Of a stretch of DNA of 18,309 bases, positions 7,782 through 16,100 are shown piece after piece (positions within the stretch are counted from its first letter, which is position 1; every line of letters starts with the position of its first letter). The notes beneath the pieces were generated by a model. That model saw nothing but the letters and a program-made list of their open reading frames with translations, ran no database searches and was not told the DNA's origin. A program made the translations under genes and the position numbers. The stretch lies in NCBI GenBank assembly GCA_022592435.1, contig JABYQS010000561.1, positions 1-18,309 of the forward strand, written 5' to 3'. The DNA comes from Cerioporus squamosus (lineage: Eukaryota; Basidiomycota; Agaricomycetes; Polyporales; Polyporaceae).

Positions 7782-9828
7782 TCACGCACTCGGCGGTGCG
7801 GGAGAGCCACTCACGATGGCATCCGGCCGCCTCTTTCCCCTCGTGTCCTCGGCGTAGTTCTCGTAAAAGTTGTGTTCATCCTTGCCATGAGTCGGCGGGC
7901 CGCTGCTGCGCCCAGGGCCGTCCCAGAAGTGGTGCGCCTGGGAGTACACGCCGTATGACGTGGGGACGACCTCGATGAGGTCGCCGCGAGCGACTTCGAT
8001 GGCGGGGATCTCGGACGCAGGAAGGCCGATGAGGTATGCGAGGATGCAGCGGATGACGGAGGCGTGTCCGATGATGAGCAGGTCCTCCTTCTCGCGCTCG
8101 AGCTCAATGAGAGTAGGCTCCAAGCGAACTAGGCAGTGTAGCGTAAAAGTCAGAAATCAACCTTGGCATCGCTTGTGAATGTGAGGAGACGTACCGCAGA
8201 GATCGTGGTAGCTCTCAGCACGAGGAGCGCGATACGCGTACGGGTCGTTCACGAAGCGCACCCACTCGTCAGGGTAGTATTTGCGCACTTGGTCGGGAGT
8301 AAGCCCGTCCCATACGCCAGGATTAATCTCCGCCATCTGTGGCCGCTCGACGACCTTCACCTTTGCCGGGGGTGCTGGATCGTTGGCGTTATGCGTGAGG
8401 AACGGCCAAGCCGTATGATGGGACCGCCGGCGAGCGGATGTCCAGATCTATGGGGACCCAACATCAGCGGCTAATTGAGTGTAACACAGTCGGCGAGCCG
8501 TACCACGAGTCGCCGCTCCTTGGGATCGATGCCGCGCTCTGCGAGAGACTTGGCACGTCGCTCGAGGACAAACTCTTTCAGGCGCTCGGCGTACTCCCAT
8601 CCGGCGGGAGAAAGGTCGGAGTCCGCTTTGTAGGAATGCTCGATCAACGACTGTCCGGACTGTGTCCCATGTGAGCAGCGATCGCGGCGTAGGAAGTCAT
8701 TGAACTGTACCCTTGCAAAGTAGATGGTCCGGAACCGGTTGTGGATGTTCATGAGGAAGAAGACAACCCGCGACTGAAGGTAGCCATGAATGTTCTATGT
8801 GACATCATCAGTCAGGACTGTTTCCGCCTCCTGACAAGTGTACCGCTTACGTTAACCATTATCTTCTCTCCGACGTTGATGATACGGATGAAAGGCCATG
8901 TAGTCTCCTCCACCGGCTCGTAGTGGAACTCGTGGTCCTTGATACGGTGGTAGTAATCCGCAACGGCTTTCTCTGGATCCCAACCTCGGTACTGTGTATG
9001 TGAGGTGAGCAATTCCTCGACTTGCCAGAAGTGAGGGGACGACAGTCATCTGACGCAAAGACTAGTCCGTAGCGATGTGTCACGGGGCAACACTCGATGA
9101 CACCACGTCAGTCAAGCGGAGGACAAGCTGTCCACTCCCATGGCCAGAATACGTGCCTCATATGGGAAGCAGACCCGCCTTGCACCGGAAAGTGGGAGGG
9201 ATGTCCGCGAGGTACCGTGACACAGTCTAGCAGAAGGGAATGAACTCACATCGGGCGACGAGATCTTCACACTCCGGATGTTCGATAGAATCAGATCCTC
9301 GTTGTCGCATGATGACTCTTCACGGGGCTATTAGTGGTAGTGCGGCCAAGGACGAGGATTGAATACCAAGCATGACCACATGTATGCCAGCTTTGTCGAA
9401 CTTCTCCGCGATGGCGTTGCGACGTTCCCGCGTTCCGTTGTTGGCGTCGTAGATGACGACCTGTCCGCCCGCGTTGAAGAAATCCCAGATCTGCTGCTCG
9501 CATCCCTCGAGGACCTTCTCCCGCAGTTTGATCGTCTCCGGGCTTTTCTCTCCTTACGCCCACTTCAGCGAGTTCTCCGGCCACTACAGATGCAATACGC
9601 ACCCAAGGTGAAATAGTCTGGCGGGAGTTTCTGAGCCCCTCCAAGCACCTTGCGACGGTAGTCTCCGAGCGAGATGACTGCGGTCTTCACGCCCGTCCAT
9701 CGCAGATATCGTTCGAGTGCGCGGGAGATGTGTGTCTTGCCACGGGCTGGGAGACCGACAGTGCATACCAGAATTTTACCGGCATGGAAGAGAAGACCTG
9801 AAGCAGTGGTATATAACGGTGCGACCAT
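7782..9828 (-). CDS. PFK26: 6-phosphofructo-2-kinase (Pfk26 type, phosphatase site lacking catalytic His)
   Basis: Makes or controls fructose-2,6-bisphosphate, the cytosolic activator of glycolytic phosphofructokinase and inhibitor of gluconeogenesis. Eight exons on the minus strand (9828-9603, 9552-9367, 9317-9250, 8991-8851, 8794-8711, 8659-8504, 8447-8195, 8128-7782) give 486 residues; all introns are GT-AG and every phase closes. The kinase domain has Walker A G25-LPARGK-T32 and IRSVKISSPDYRGWDPEKAV. The histidine-phosphatase-like half has E327 (AEINPGVWDGL) and H393 (IIGHASVIRC), but the RHGE motif of bifunctional enzymes reads R235-S-G-Q-S, so the phospho-accepting His is Ser. S. cerevisiae Pfk26 is known to carry Ser at this position and to lack phosphatase activity. 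I therefore infer a kinase-only enzyme. Start M9828 (MVAPLYTTASGLLFHAGKIL) fits the fungal family. Intron 3 (8992-9249) is 258 bp, against 49-66 bp for the others. Confidence 0.93.
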
Positions 9829-10014
9829 CGTGTCCGAGACGGCAGATGAGCGCGATGGTGGTTGTCGGACAAGCTGCGACTGCAGGCGGCAGGCTCCTCC
9901 AGATCTAATCTAATCTCAATCATTATCTTATCTCCTGCGCTTACCTATCGCGTCACGGAGGCGTGCGACTGCCGTGCCTAGTTAGGTAAGCGGTGGCTTT
10001 GCTATATAGAGGCG
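9829..10014. promoter_or_regulatory. Shared divergent promoter region, Pfk26-type gene and PARG-like gene
   Basis: Only 186 bp separate the two divergent start codons (9828 on minus, 10015 on plus). It contains a short direct repeat of TAATC near 9908-9918 and TTATCTTATC-type sequence (GATA on the minus strand) near 9924-9932. A plus-strand TATATA lies at 10003-10008. The small spacing means both genes probably share regulatory DNA; the GATA-like match is weak evidence on its own. Confidence 0.45.
10003..10008 (+). promoter_or_regulatory. TATA-like element upstream of the PARG-like gene
   Basis: GCTATATAGA with core TATATA lies only 7 bp before the first in-frame ATG at 10015. If it is the functional TATA box, transcription would begin downstream of 10015 and translation would use ATG 10042 or 10099 instead. 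Confidence 0.4.
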
Positions 10015-11388
10015 ATGCTGCTGCCTCTGAGCCACTCACTCATGTTCTCCCCGAACCCCCACACTCTCAACGAGAACCAAACCCTCCGTCGTCGCCGTAT
10101 GGCCAAACATCCTCGACCCCATGCCCGGCAGCGCCAGCAACGTGCGCGGCGCTCCGTCACCCCGTCGACCTCCTTCGAGCGCGTTAAACACGCGAAACAA
10201 GCTGCTACTGGGGATGCGAAGCGTCAGCGCATGAAGAAGCAGAAGGCCCAGGAGCAGCGTAAGCGGCGCTCGCAGGCCCTTATGCGCCAACGGCGCGAGC
10301 GATGGGGAGCGATTGCATTGGAGACGCAGAACATCGTGCTCGGAGATGGCAAGTACGTTGAAGAGCGCTTCGCTCCCTTTGTTTCGTCTGCTATGACTCA
10401 ACCCTCGGATGCCCAAGGACCCGCTCCTGCCGTAGGACCCGCCCCCGCCGTTGTACCCGTCATGCACGATATCGCCTCCTACATCGTCCTCAGTCAGCAG
10501 CGCACCGTCCTCTACCCCCATTATTGTCCCGACCTCGGCCCATGGAAGGACGCTCGTCCCCTTTCCCCCTCCCCCTCCATGCAGGTTGAGTTCTCTCGCA
10601 GATCAACTCTCAACGTCGCGAGACAACTTTCCTTGTCACACTCTACCGATTCGCTGAAGTCAACCAGCATCGGCATCCTGTCTTTCGCGTCCGCTAAGCC
10701 TAATGGCTCCTACCTCATCGGTAGTAGCGAGCAGGAGGACGTCATCAAACGCTCGAGCTCCCTCCTTGCTAACCTCACCGGTCCTGGTGGACAGGCATTC
10801 TACCACATCCATCGTACCTTCCGGAATAAAGACCGCAGCGGCCTCCATGATCACGCCATGCTCTACTCCCCCGGTGTTGTGGTCTTCCGAAAAGACTGCG
10901 ACGACGACACTCCTTCCGAACTCGACCCCTCTCCGTCCGGCAAGGAGCGCGACCTTGTGGGCGGCCACTTCATCCCTCCCTACACTGTCAACGTGGTCTC
11001 CGCTGTGCCGGTCAACGCTGCGATGGTGCGTAGCATTCACCGCATCCAACCTGGTGAGGAGCCCCTTTTCGAAGACGGCATTCGTGCCGCCATGAAGGAA
11101 CGCATGGCACGTGTCCTGCGTGCGTTCGAACTCAAGCGGGACAAAGTCCTTGTTCTCGGTGCGTTCGGATGCTCCTCCGAGAATAAGGTTGAGACCGTCG
11201 CTAGCATTTGGGCGGAGCTCCTTGACTGCGGTGAGACCGTCGGTGACGTGAGGCAGGAAGCTAGGTTCAAGCATTCCTTTGACAAGGTTGTCTTCGCTGT
11301 TCCTGGGAAGCTTTACGAGCCGTTCAAGAAGGCGTATGAGATGCGTATCCTCGAGGAGCAGTTGACGAGTGCGACTCTGGGCAGCTGA
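10015..11388 (+). CDS. Microbial-type PARG-like protein (DUF2263/TIGR02452)
   Basis: Intronless, 457 residues from the first ATG. In-frame ATGs at 10042 and 10099 (MAKHPRPHAR) are alternatives, and the TATA-like element at 10003 favours a later one. Residues 25-95 are strongly basic (RRRR, KRQRMKKQKAQEQRKRR) and may be a nuclear signal or nucleic-acid-binding arm. From about 219 the protein follows the TIGR02452/microbial PARG fold, a macrodomain relative that hydrolyses ADP-ribose chains: SIGILSFASA, then a loop at 228-242, SSSLLANLTG, HDHAMLYSPGVVVFR, PPYTVNVVSAVPVNA, KVLVLGAFGCSSEN, FDKVVFAVPG. In the family the loop is GGG then QEE. Here it reads PNGSYLIGSSEQED, keeping Q240-E241 but losing two of the three glycines, so activity is uncertain. 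The length and basic N-terminus resemble eukaryotic rather than bacterial members. Confidence 0.8.
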   Translation: MLLPLSHSLMFSPNPHTLNENQTLRRRRMAKHPRPHARQRQQRARRSVTPSTSFERVKHAKQAATGDAKRQRMKKQKAQEQRKRRSQALMRQRRERWGAIALETQNIVLGDGKYVEERFAPFVSSAMTQPSDAQGPAPAVGPAPAVVPVMHDIASYIVLSQQRTVLYPHYCPDLGPWKDARPLSPSPSMQVEFSRRSTLNVARQLSLSHSTDSLKSTSIGILSFASAKPNGSYLIGSSEQEDVIKRSSSLLANLTGPGGQAFYHIHRTFRNKDRSGLHDHAMLYSPGVVVFRKDCDDDTPSELDPSPSGKERDLVGGHFIPPYTVNVVSAVPVNAAMVRSIHRIQPGEEPLFEDGIRAAMKERMARVLRAFELKRDKVLVLGAFGCSSENKVETVASIWAELLDCGETVGDVRQEARFKHSFDKVVFAVPGKLYEPFKKAYEMRILEEQLTSATLGS

Positions 11389-11784
11389 ACCACTCACGGA
11401 CGGACTGTTGTATCAGTAATGTAACCTTGAATATACCCTATTCTTTATTGCGTTATCTGTCGTGCAGACATCTGTAGCAGTACCTACATCTCACGTACAC
11501 AGCCTATGTACAATGTATCGTATGCACCTCGTTTCCGCCGCACCAAACACCGTCAGCCCAGTCTGCGTTGCAAAGATAGCAAATGTGTGAAGGCATAGTG
11601 ACTGCACCGAGTGCAAGCTCGACGCGCTGTAGACCTATTAGTACTAGACTACTAGTGACCCCGGGCCCCTCGGAGTCCCTTGGGGCAGACGATTGACGGG
11701 CCTATCGATGAGCATGTCGAGAGAGAGAAGGGCGTCAATAGGTTACGTTACGTCTCATATAGAACGGCAGAGAACTGGCTTCCG
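11389..11784. other. Intergenic: 3' side of the PARG-like gene to the tRNA
   Basis: No gene seen. The AT-richer stretch at about 11418-11460 probably belongs to the 3' UTR/polyadenylation region of the upstream gene. A GC-rich patch with partial self-complementarity (around 11635-11695, CTAGACTACTAG and CCCCGGGCCCC) is noted but not assigned. Confidence 0.45.
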
Positions 11785-11880
11785 GTCCCTGTCGATTAGT
11801 GGTTAGATCATCACGTTGTGGTATCGGGTGCATCACTCGAGCAAACCGTGGGGACGCAGGCTCGAATCCTGCCAGGGACA
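11785..11880 (+). tRNA. tRNA-His (anticodon GTG) with a 24-nt intron
   Basis: Cloverleaf: acceptor GTCCCTG (11785-11791) pairs with CAGGGAC (11873-11879), discriminator A 11880. D arm is GAT-loop-ATC (11794-11809) with the A-box sequence TAGTGGTTAG. The anticodon stem TCACG (11811-11815) pairs with CGTGG (11847-11851, one G-U pair). The loop TT-GTG-G places GTG at 11818-11820. The T arm GCAGG-CTCGAAT-CCTGC (11856-11872) contains the B box. Between G37 (11821) and position 38 (11846) lies an intron at 11822-11845, the standard place for nuclear tRNA introns. It contains ATCAC, which can pair with the anticodon region GTGGT, as in canonical pre-tRNAs. The variable loop is 4 nt. The D and anticodon arms closely resemble yeast tRNA-His. 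The extra 5' G of tRNA-His is not read as part of the gene. Confidence 0.87.
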
Positions 11881-11900
11881 CTGGACTCGCGTATCTCAAC

Positions 11901-11906
11901 TTTTTT
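11901..11906 (+). terminator. RNA polymerase III terminator of tRNA-His
   Basis: Run of six T residues 20 bp after the tRNA 3' end, followed by a second TTTT at 11912-11915 as backup. Confidence 0.75.
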
Positions 11907-11921
11907 CAGCTCTTTTGTTCC

Positions 11922-11965
11922 GGAGGAGGGGGAGGGAGAGGAGGATGAGGAGGGAGGAGAGACAC
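11922..11965 (+). repeat. Purine-rich G/A low-complexity tract
   Basis: More than 40 bases almost purely G and A on the plus strand (GGAGGAGGGGGAGGGAGAGG... onward), between the tRNA terminator and the 3' end of the Yra1-type gene. Nothing coding is proposed. Confidence 0.6.
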
Positions 11966-12127
11966 CTTATTCAAATTCGACACAGTCAGAGGTGTTAAGT
12001 AACTGGTTACTGTCGACAAGACAGGATAGCGGCAGATAATATCAAAGCAATAGACAGCACACATATGTACACGGTTCACCCCGACATGACTACCCCTGAG
12101 GCCTGAGGCCTGGACGTTGAACTCCCG

Positions 12128-13173
12128 TCAGCCATGCGCACGGTAGTCGTCCATCTCCGCGTCGAGCTCTTCGGCAGTCTTCGGTTTCGGTTTCTGCTTC
12201 GTTTGCTGTTGTTGCGCCGCCTGTTGCTGCCCTCGCTGCTTGTTCAGCCGCCGGGGGCCTTTCTTCGTGCGTAGGCGGACTTTGCCAGGGACGGGTGCGG
12301 CGGTGGCGGCGGTGGCGGCGCCTTTCTTCTGGCCGTTCCTACGTCCGAAGTATACTGTGTGAGCGGGAAGACACATAGAAAGAAACGATGACACTTACAC
12401 TAGCGGTGCACCGGCTGCAGCAGCGGCTTGTGCGGGTGTTGGAGGCGAGAGACGATTGAGGAGGGACGGTGGCGCGGGTGCGGGTGCGGGTGCTGGTTTG
12501 CGCGCGTCGTCGTCGTCGTCGGTGATGATCTCAATCTTTATGGGTCTGCCTACACGCGCAGAGACACGGGACTGTAAGTGTCAAGAAGGGGTGGAGAAGC
12601 GAAGTGTGCAGGTGCGAGGGAGTGAGTGCATCTCCACGTAGTCATGGCCGCAGAGCGACATCTTTCCCTCTCCTATGCACCATTCCGCGCGCTTCAGGAG
12701 CATACGTCGAGTCCTGCGACTCTCAGCACACGCGAGAAAAGCAGTACTCACGACCGTCGACGATCTTCCCGTTGTACTTTGCGCGCGCCACAGCGGCGTC
12801 TCCAGGCCGGGTGAACGAGACAATGGCCATGCCCCGCGACTTGGCCTGTGAGTTGTACACCATCAAGACCTCCTTCACCGGTCCAACAGTCCTGGAGAAG
12901 AGGGTCTGCGGGAGAGGGGCGCGAAGGAGATAGGGACCCGCACGATTAGCCACGCCGCGACGTTCGTACTCGCGCCTGACGCACCTCGACCTCGTCCTCC
13001 ACAACGTCTATGGGCAGACGGCTCAGTAAAATCTTGCTGCCAATCTCGGACCCTGAGCCAGACGCTGCCCGGGCGTTGGGCTTCCAGGCGGGAGCGGGTC
13101 GGGCTCCTTGGTTTCCGAGGACGTTCTGTTTGTGCGAGTGGTAGTTGTTCAGGCGGGGGTGATAGTTCTGCAT
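12128..13173 (-). CDS. YRA1: Yra1/ALYREF-type mRNA export adaptor (RRM protein)
   Basis: Nuclear RNA-binding adaptor of the TREX complex that joins spliced mRNA to the Mex67/NXF1 export receptor. Four minus-strand exons (13173-12985, 12905-12752, 12549-12399, 12338-12128) give 234 residues; introns are 79, 202 and 60 bp, all GT-AG and in phase. The N-terminus is Asn/His-rich (MQNYHPRLNNYH) with PAWKPNAR. The RRM covers 46-124, with RNP2 KILLSRLP at 47-54 and RNP1 KSRGMAIVSF at 85-94, ending DGRRPIKIEIITD. A Pro/Ala linker (APAPAPAP) follows, then a Lys/Arg/Gln-rich RNA-binding stretch (TKKGPRRLNKQRG, poly-Q) and the REF C-terminal box TAEELDAEMDDYRAHG that in this family contacts the DEAD-box helicase Sub2/UAP56. 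The whole architecture matches REF proteins. It diverges from the MFS gene across 576 bp. The long intron 2 interrupts the RRM and has two usable-looking acceptors 22 nt apart. Confidence 0.92.
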
Positions 13174-13749
13174 AGTCTCGGAGGCAGAGAAAACACGCGG
13201 GAATAGCTTCTGAAAGGCAGCAGGCTAAGCGAGGGCTTGGGGATAGGAGGAGAGGGCTAGGAGGAGGACGCAGAGTGCGGCGGACAAGAGGCGCGACCCG
13301 AAATCGCGACTCCTCTCGCGCGCGGTGTCACAGCATGTCACGCATGCTGGCACAGTGTCCGTGCGGCGCGCGAGTTCGCAGACCCTCTCGCACTCCCATC
13401 CACTATGTTTTCCGCCTCCTTCTAGACCCCCTCAACAGTCATGAAGAGCGCGATTGGCGCGGTGGCAGTGGGGAAGACTTGCAAGGAGTCATAGTCAGGT
13501 TGTAGCTCATTTTTACGCGCATCCCGCGGCCCAGCACGCCGGACCGAAGCACTGCAGTCATACGCCAGGCATATCAAGGCCTCCTGGCTCCGATACGTCC
13601 GGTCTAGAAAGACATCGGTGGACATATTACGTGCAGCTGTGAAGATTTCTTAGCCGCGAGACCCGTGTGCGGGACATCCAGCAGTCAAAAGGACGGGGCG
13701 CGACTCTTTTCTATCAGTTTCTATCCCGCACTTTCCTCGGCGAAACGTC
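13174..13749. promoter_or_regulatory. Divergent intergenic region, Yra1-type gene and MFS transporter
   Basis: 576 bp between two divergent start codons (13173 minus, 13750 plus). It should hold both promoters and 5' leaders. I see no clear TATA box on either side. The MFS side ends in a pyrimidine-rich leader (CTTTTCTATCAGTTTCTATC, 13706-13725). No further gene is supported. Confidence 0.5.
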
Positions 13750-16100
13750 ATGTCCTCGCACACGCTCGAGCTCGCTGCTGCTGCTGCCTCACTTCGGGCT
13801 GCCGCGTCAAGCTCGAAAACCAGTCTTGACAACGCTATCGACGATCGAGAAGACGATGAGGATGTCGCGGATGTTGCGGCGCACGCGGGGATGCCCAGCT
13901 TGCGACCGGTCGCGCCCGGAGACGTAACGGACAGTACTGGGTCTGTCTCCTCCCTCAAGCTCCCCCATTCCCACATCCTCACCAGCGATCGCGTTCGTCG
14001 CCGCTCTGAACTCTCGCGACACCCTCCTCTCGACTCTCCGCCCGCCATCGAGCCGGAGTCCATCGAGCTCCCCGTCATCAAGGAGCACGACCATCCCAGT
14101 CCCTACGGCAGAGGTACCTCCTCAGCTGTTCGCCCGACCGATATCAGCTTCCACGATGATGTTGTCTTCTCCTCGGTGAAAGACGATGTGGAGATTGCTC
14201 CCAGCTTCCCCAGCTCGCTCGCCCCATCCGTCTTGATCGATGAGGACACGGACTCGACTGCCCCCGCGATCTCTGCTGCACAGAAGGCGGTTCAAAAACG
14301 CAGGCGCTTGGTCAACTTCATGACCCTTTGCTTTGTCGTCTTCATGAACGGCTGGAACGACGGTACCACCGGTCCACTGCTCCCGAGGATTCAGTCCTAC
14401 TACGGGGTGAGTCCCGCGGCAATTGCGAACATACTGAAGCTGATGGTTTCTGTAGCTCGGCTTCGCCATGGTCTCTCTCATCTTCGTCTTCAACGCTGTC
14501 GTGAGTAGAGTTCTATTCGCCATTGAGTAAGACGCAGTTCCGGTGCTCTCCGCCGGCTCGTATCCGACCGTCGTGCCTCAACAGCTGACAAGGTCGCGTG
14601 GACCCTTTCTGCACCCCGGGTTCGCCGCGCTTGTGGTTAAGCGGCCTGGACGGGAATATTCTGAGATTTATTGGCCAATTACTGACGAATGTTTCACAGG
14701 GTTACGTCGCAGCCGCTGTGGCGAACGTGTACCTGACCGACCGCTTCGGATTTGGGAAGGTCATGTTATTCGGTGATTGCGGCCATTCTGCGGAAAGTCT
14801 GTCAGTTATTCTCAGGCTAACCATCGTACTCGTCTAGGCTCTGTGCTACAGGTCGCCGCCTATGCGATGCTGTTTCCTCCAGGGCCATTCCCGCTCATGT
14901 GCGTGGGCTTCACGTTGATCGGGTTCGGTCTCGCTCTCCAAAACGCACACTGCAATGGGTATGTCGCGGCCTCCAAGGAGAATGTCCCTACCAAGATCGG
15001 CTATCTCCACGCATCGTACGGTACGTCTTTCACGCTTGTCTGCTGGCTCAACACTCACTCATGATGACGCGTTGCAGGCTGTGGCGCGCTTATCTCTCCG
15101 CTCATTGCGACGCAGTTCTCCAAGCAGAGCCATTGGTCGTACCACTATCTCATCTCAGCGGGACTGTACGCCGTGAACTCTGTCCTGCTGTGGTACGTCT
15201 TCCGCGGCAGACGGCAAGACGGTGCGCCCTCCACTCCGACCTGTCGTAGATGGTCACTCATACTATCTACTCTTCCGTCAACCCAGAGATCAAGAGAGAG
15301 GTCGACGATCTCGCCGCGGACCAAGACGCGATCCAAACGAACAAATACAAGCAGATCTTCACCATCCGTGCAGTACATGTCCTCGCGCTCTTCTCGCTCA
15401 TCTACGTCGGCACGGAGGTCACGATTGGCGGCTGGAGTGTCACGTACGTGCAGGAGAAGCGGCACGGGAACTCGAATGCTGGGTACATCTCGTCGGGTTT
15501 CTTCGCAGGGCTCATGCTCGGGCGCATCCTCTTGATGTGGCTCAACAAGAAGGTCCGTGTCCCTTCTGCGCGCCGAACGCTACCCGGCCGGACTAACCGA
15601 TATGTCAGATCGGCGAACGTCGTGCGCTCTTCCTCTACGCTCTTCTCGCTATCCAGTGCGTCTTCTCACGTTCCACGACGACGCCATCATGCTTATAGCC
15701 TAACCTTGCCCTGCATACAGGCTGGAGGTGACGGTCTGGGTGGTCCCTTCGCTCATCGAGAACGCCGTCGCCGTTGCGTTCGTCGGCCTGCTCCTCGGGC
15801 CCATGTACCCGATCCTCATGAACCACACCACGAAGATCCTCCCGCGCTGGCTCCTCACCGGCTGCATGGGGTACATCGCAGGCATCGGCCAGGCCGGCTC
15901 GGCGGTGCTCCCGTTCCTGACTGGTCTTCTGGCGTCGCGTTTTGGGATCACGAGTTTGCAGCCGTTGTGAGTGTTGTTTCTCGTACTTATCCTCGGGGGG
16001 ACGGAGTGCTGATGAGGGTGAGCGTAGCATTGTGTCAATGATGTCGACCATGATCGTTATTTGGGCTTTCATTCCGCGTTCACGTATGGTCCCGGTCTGA
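13750..16100 (+). CDS. MFS transporter (FucP/Bsc6-like), 12 TM, with long N-terminal tail
   Basis: Nine exons (13750-14406, 14456-14500, 14700-14772, 14838-15020, 15078-15221, 15287-15552, 15609-15655, 15721-15966, 16028-16100) give 577 residues. All introns are GT-AG, several with CTAAC or CTGAC branch points, and phases close exactly. The first roughly 185 residues are cytosolic, Ser-rich and acidic. TM1 starts near 189 (NFMTLCFVVFMNGWNDGTTGPLL), followed by GLGFAMVSLIFVFNAVGYV and the MFS loop NVYLTDRFGFGKV. Later marks are GFGLALQNAHCNGYVA, a charged central loop (RGRRQDEIKREVDDL), LIYVGTEVTIGGW, GLLLGPMYPILMNHTTKILP and a final helix IVSMMSTMIVIWAF. The GTEVTIGGW and LGPMYPI motifs resemble fungal Bsc6-like and bacterial fucose-permease-type carriers. 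Substrate is unknown; a sugar or related solute is only inference. The exon 5/6 join uses the acceptor at 15286; an earlier AG (15249) would make the intron implausibly short (28 bp). Confidence 0.9.

Noticed and set aside
7283..7978. 231-codon plus-strand frame reading through the poly(A) as polylysine
   Set aside because: It joins the retrotransposon 3' UTR, the poly(A), the flank and the antisense of a kinase exon, so it is not a real gene.
10660..11397. 245-codon minus-strand open frame opposite the PARG-like gene
   Set aside because: The plus-strand frame carries the whole DUF2263-type fold; the antisense frame has no family features and arises from codon bias.
12095..12118. Short repeat CCTGAGGCCTGAGGCCTGG
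   Set aside because: Two to three copies of an 8-mer near a gene's 3' end; too short to call a functional or mobile element.
15222..15249. 28-bp GT-AG interval as an MFS intron, or a frameshift at this point
   Set aside because: Too short for splicing. The acceptor at 15286 gives a 65-bp intron and joins RRQD|EIKREVDD in frame, so no frameshift is needed.
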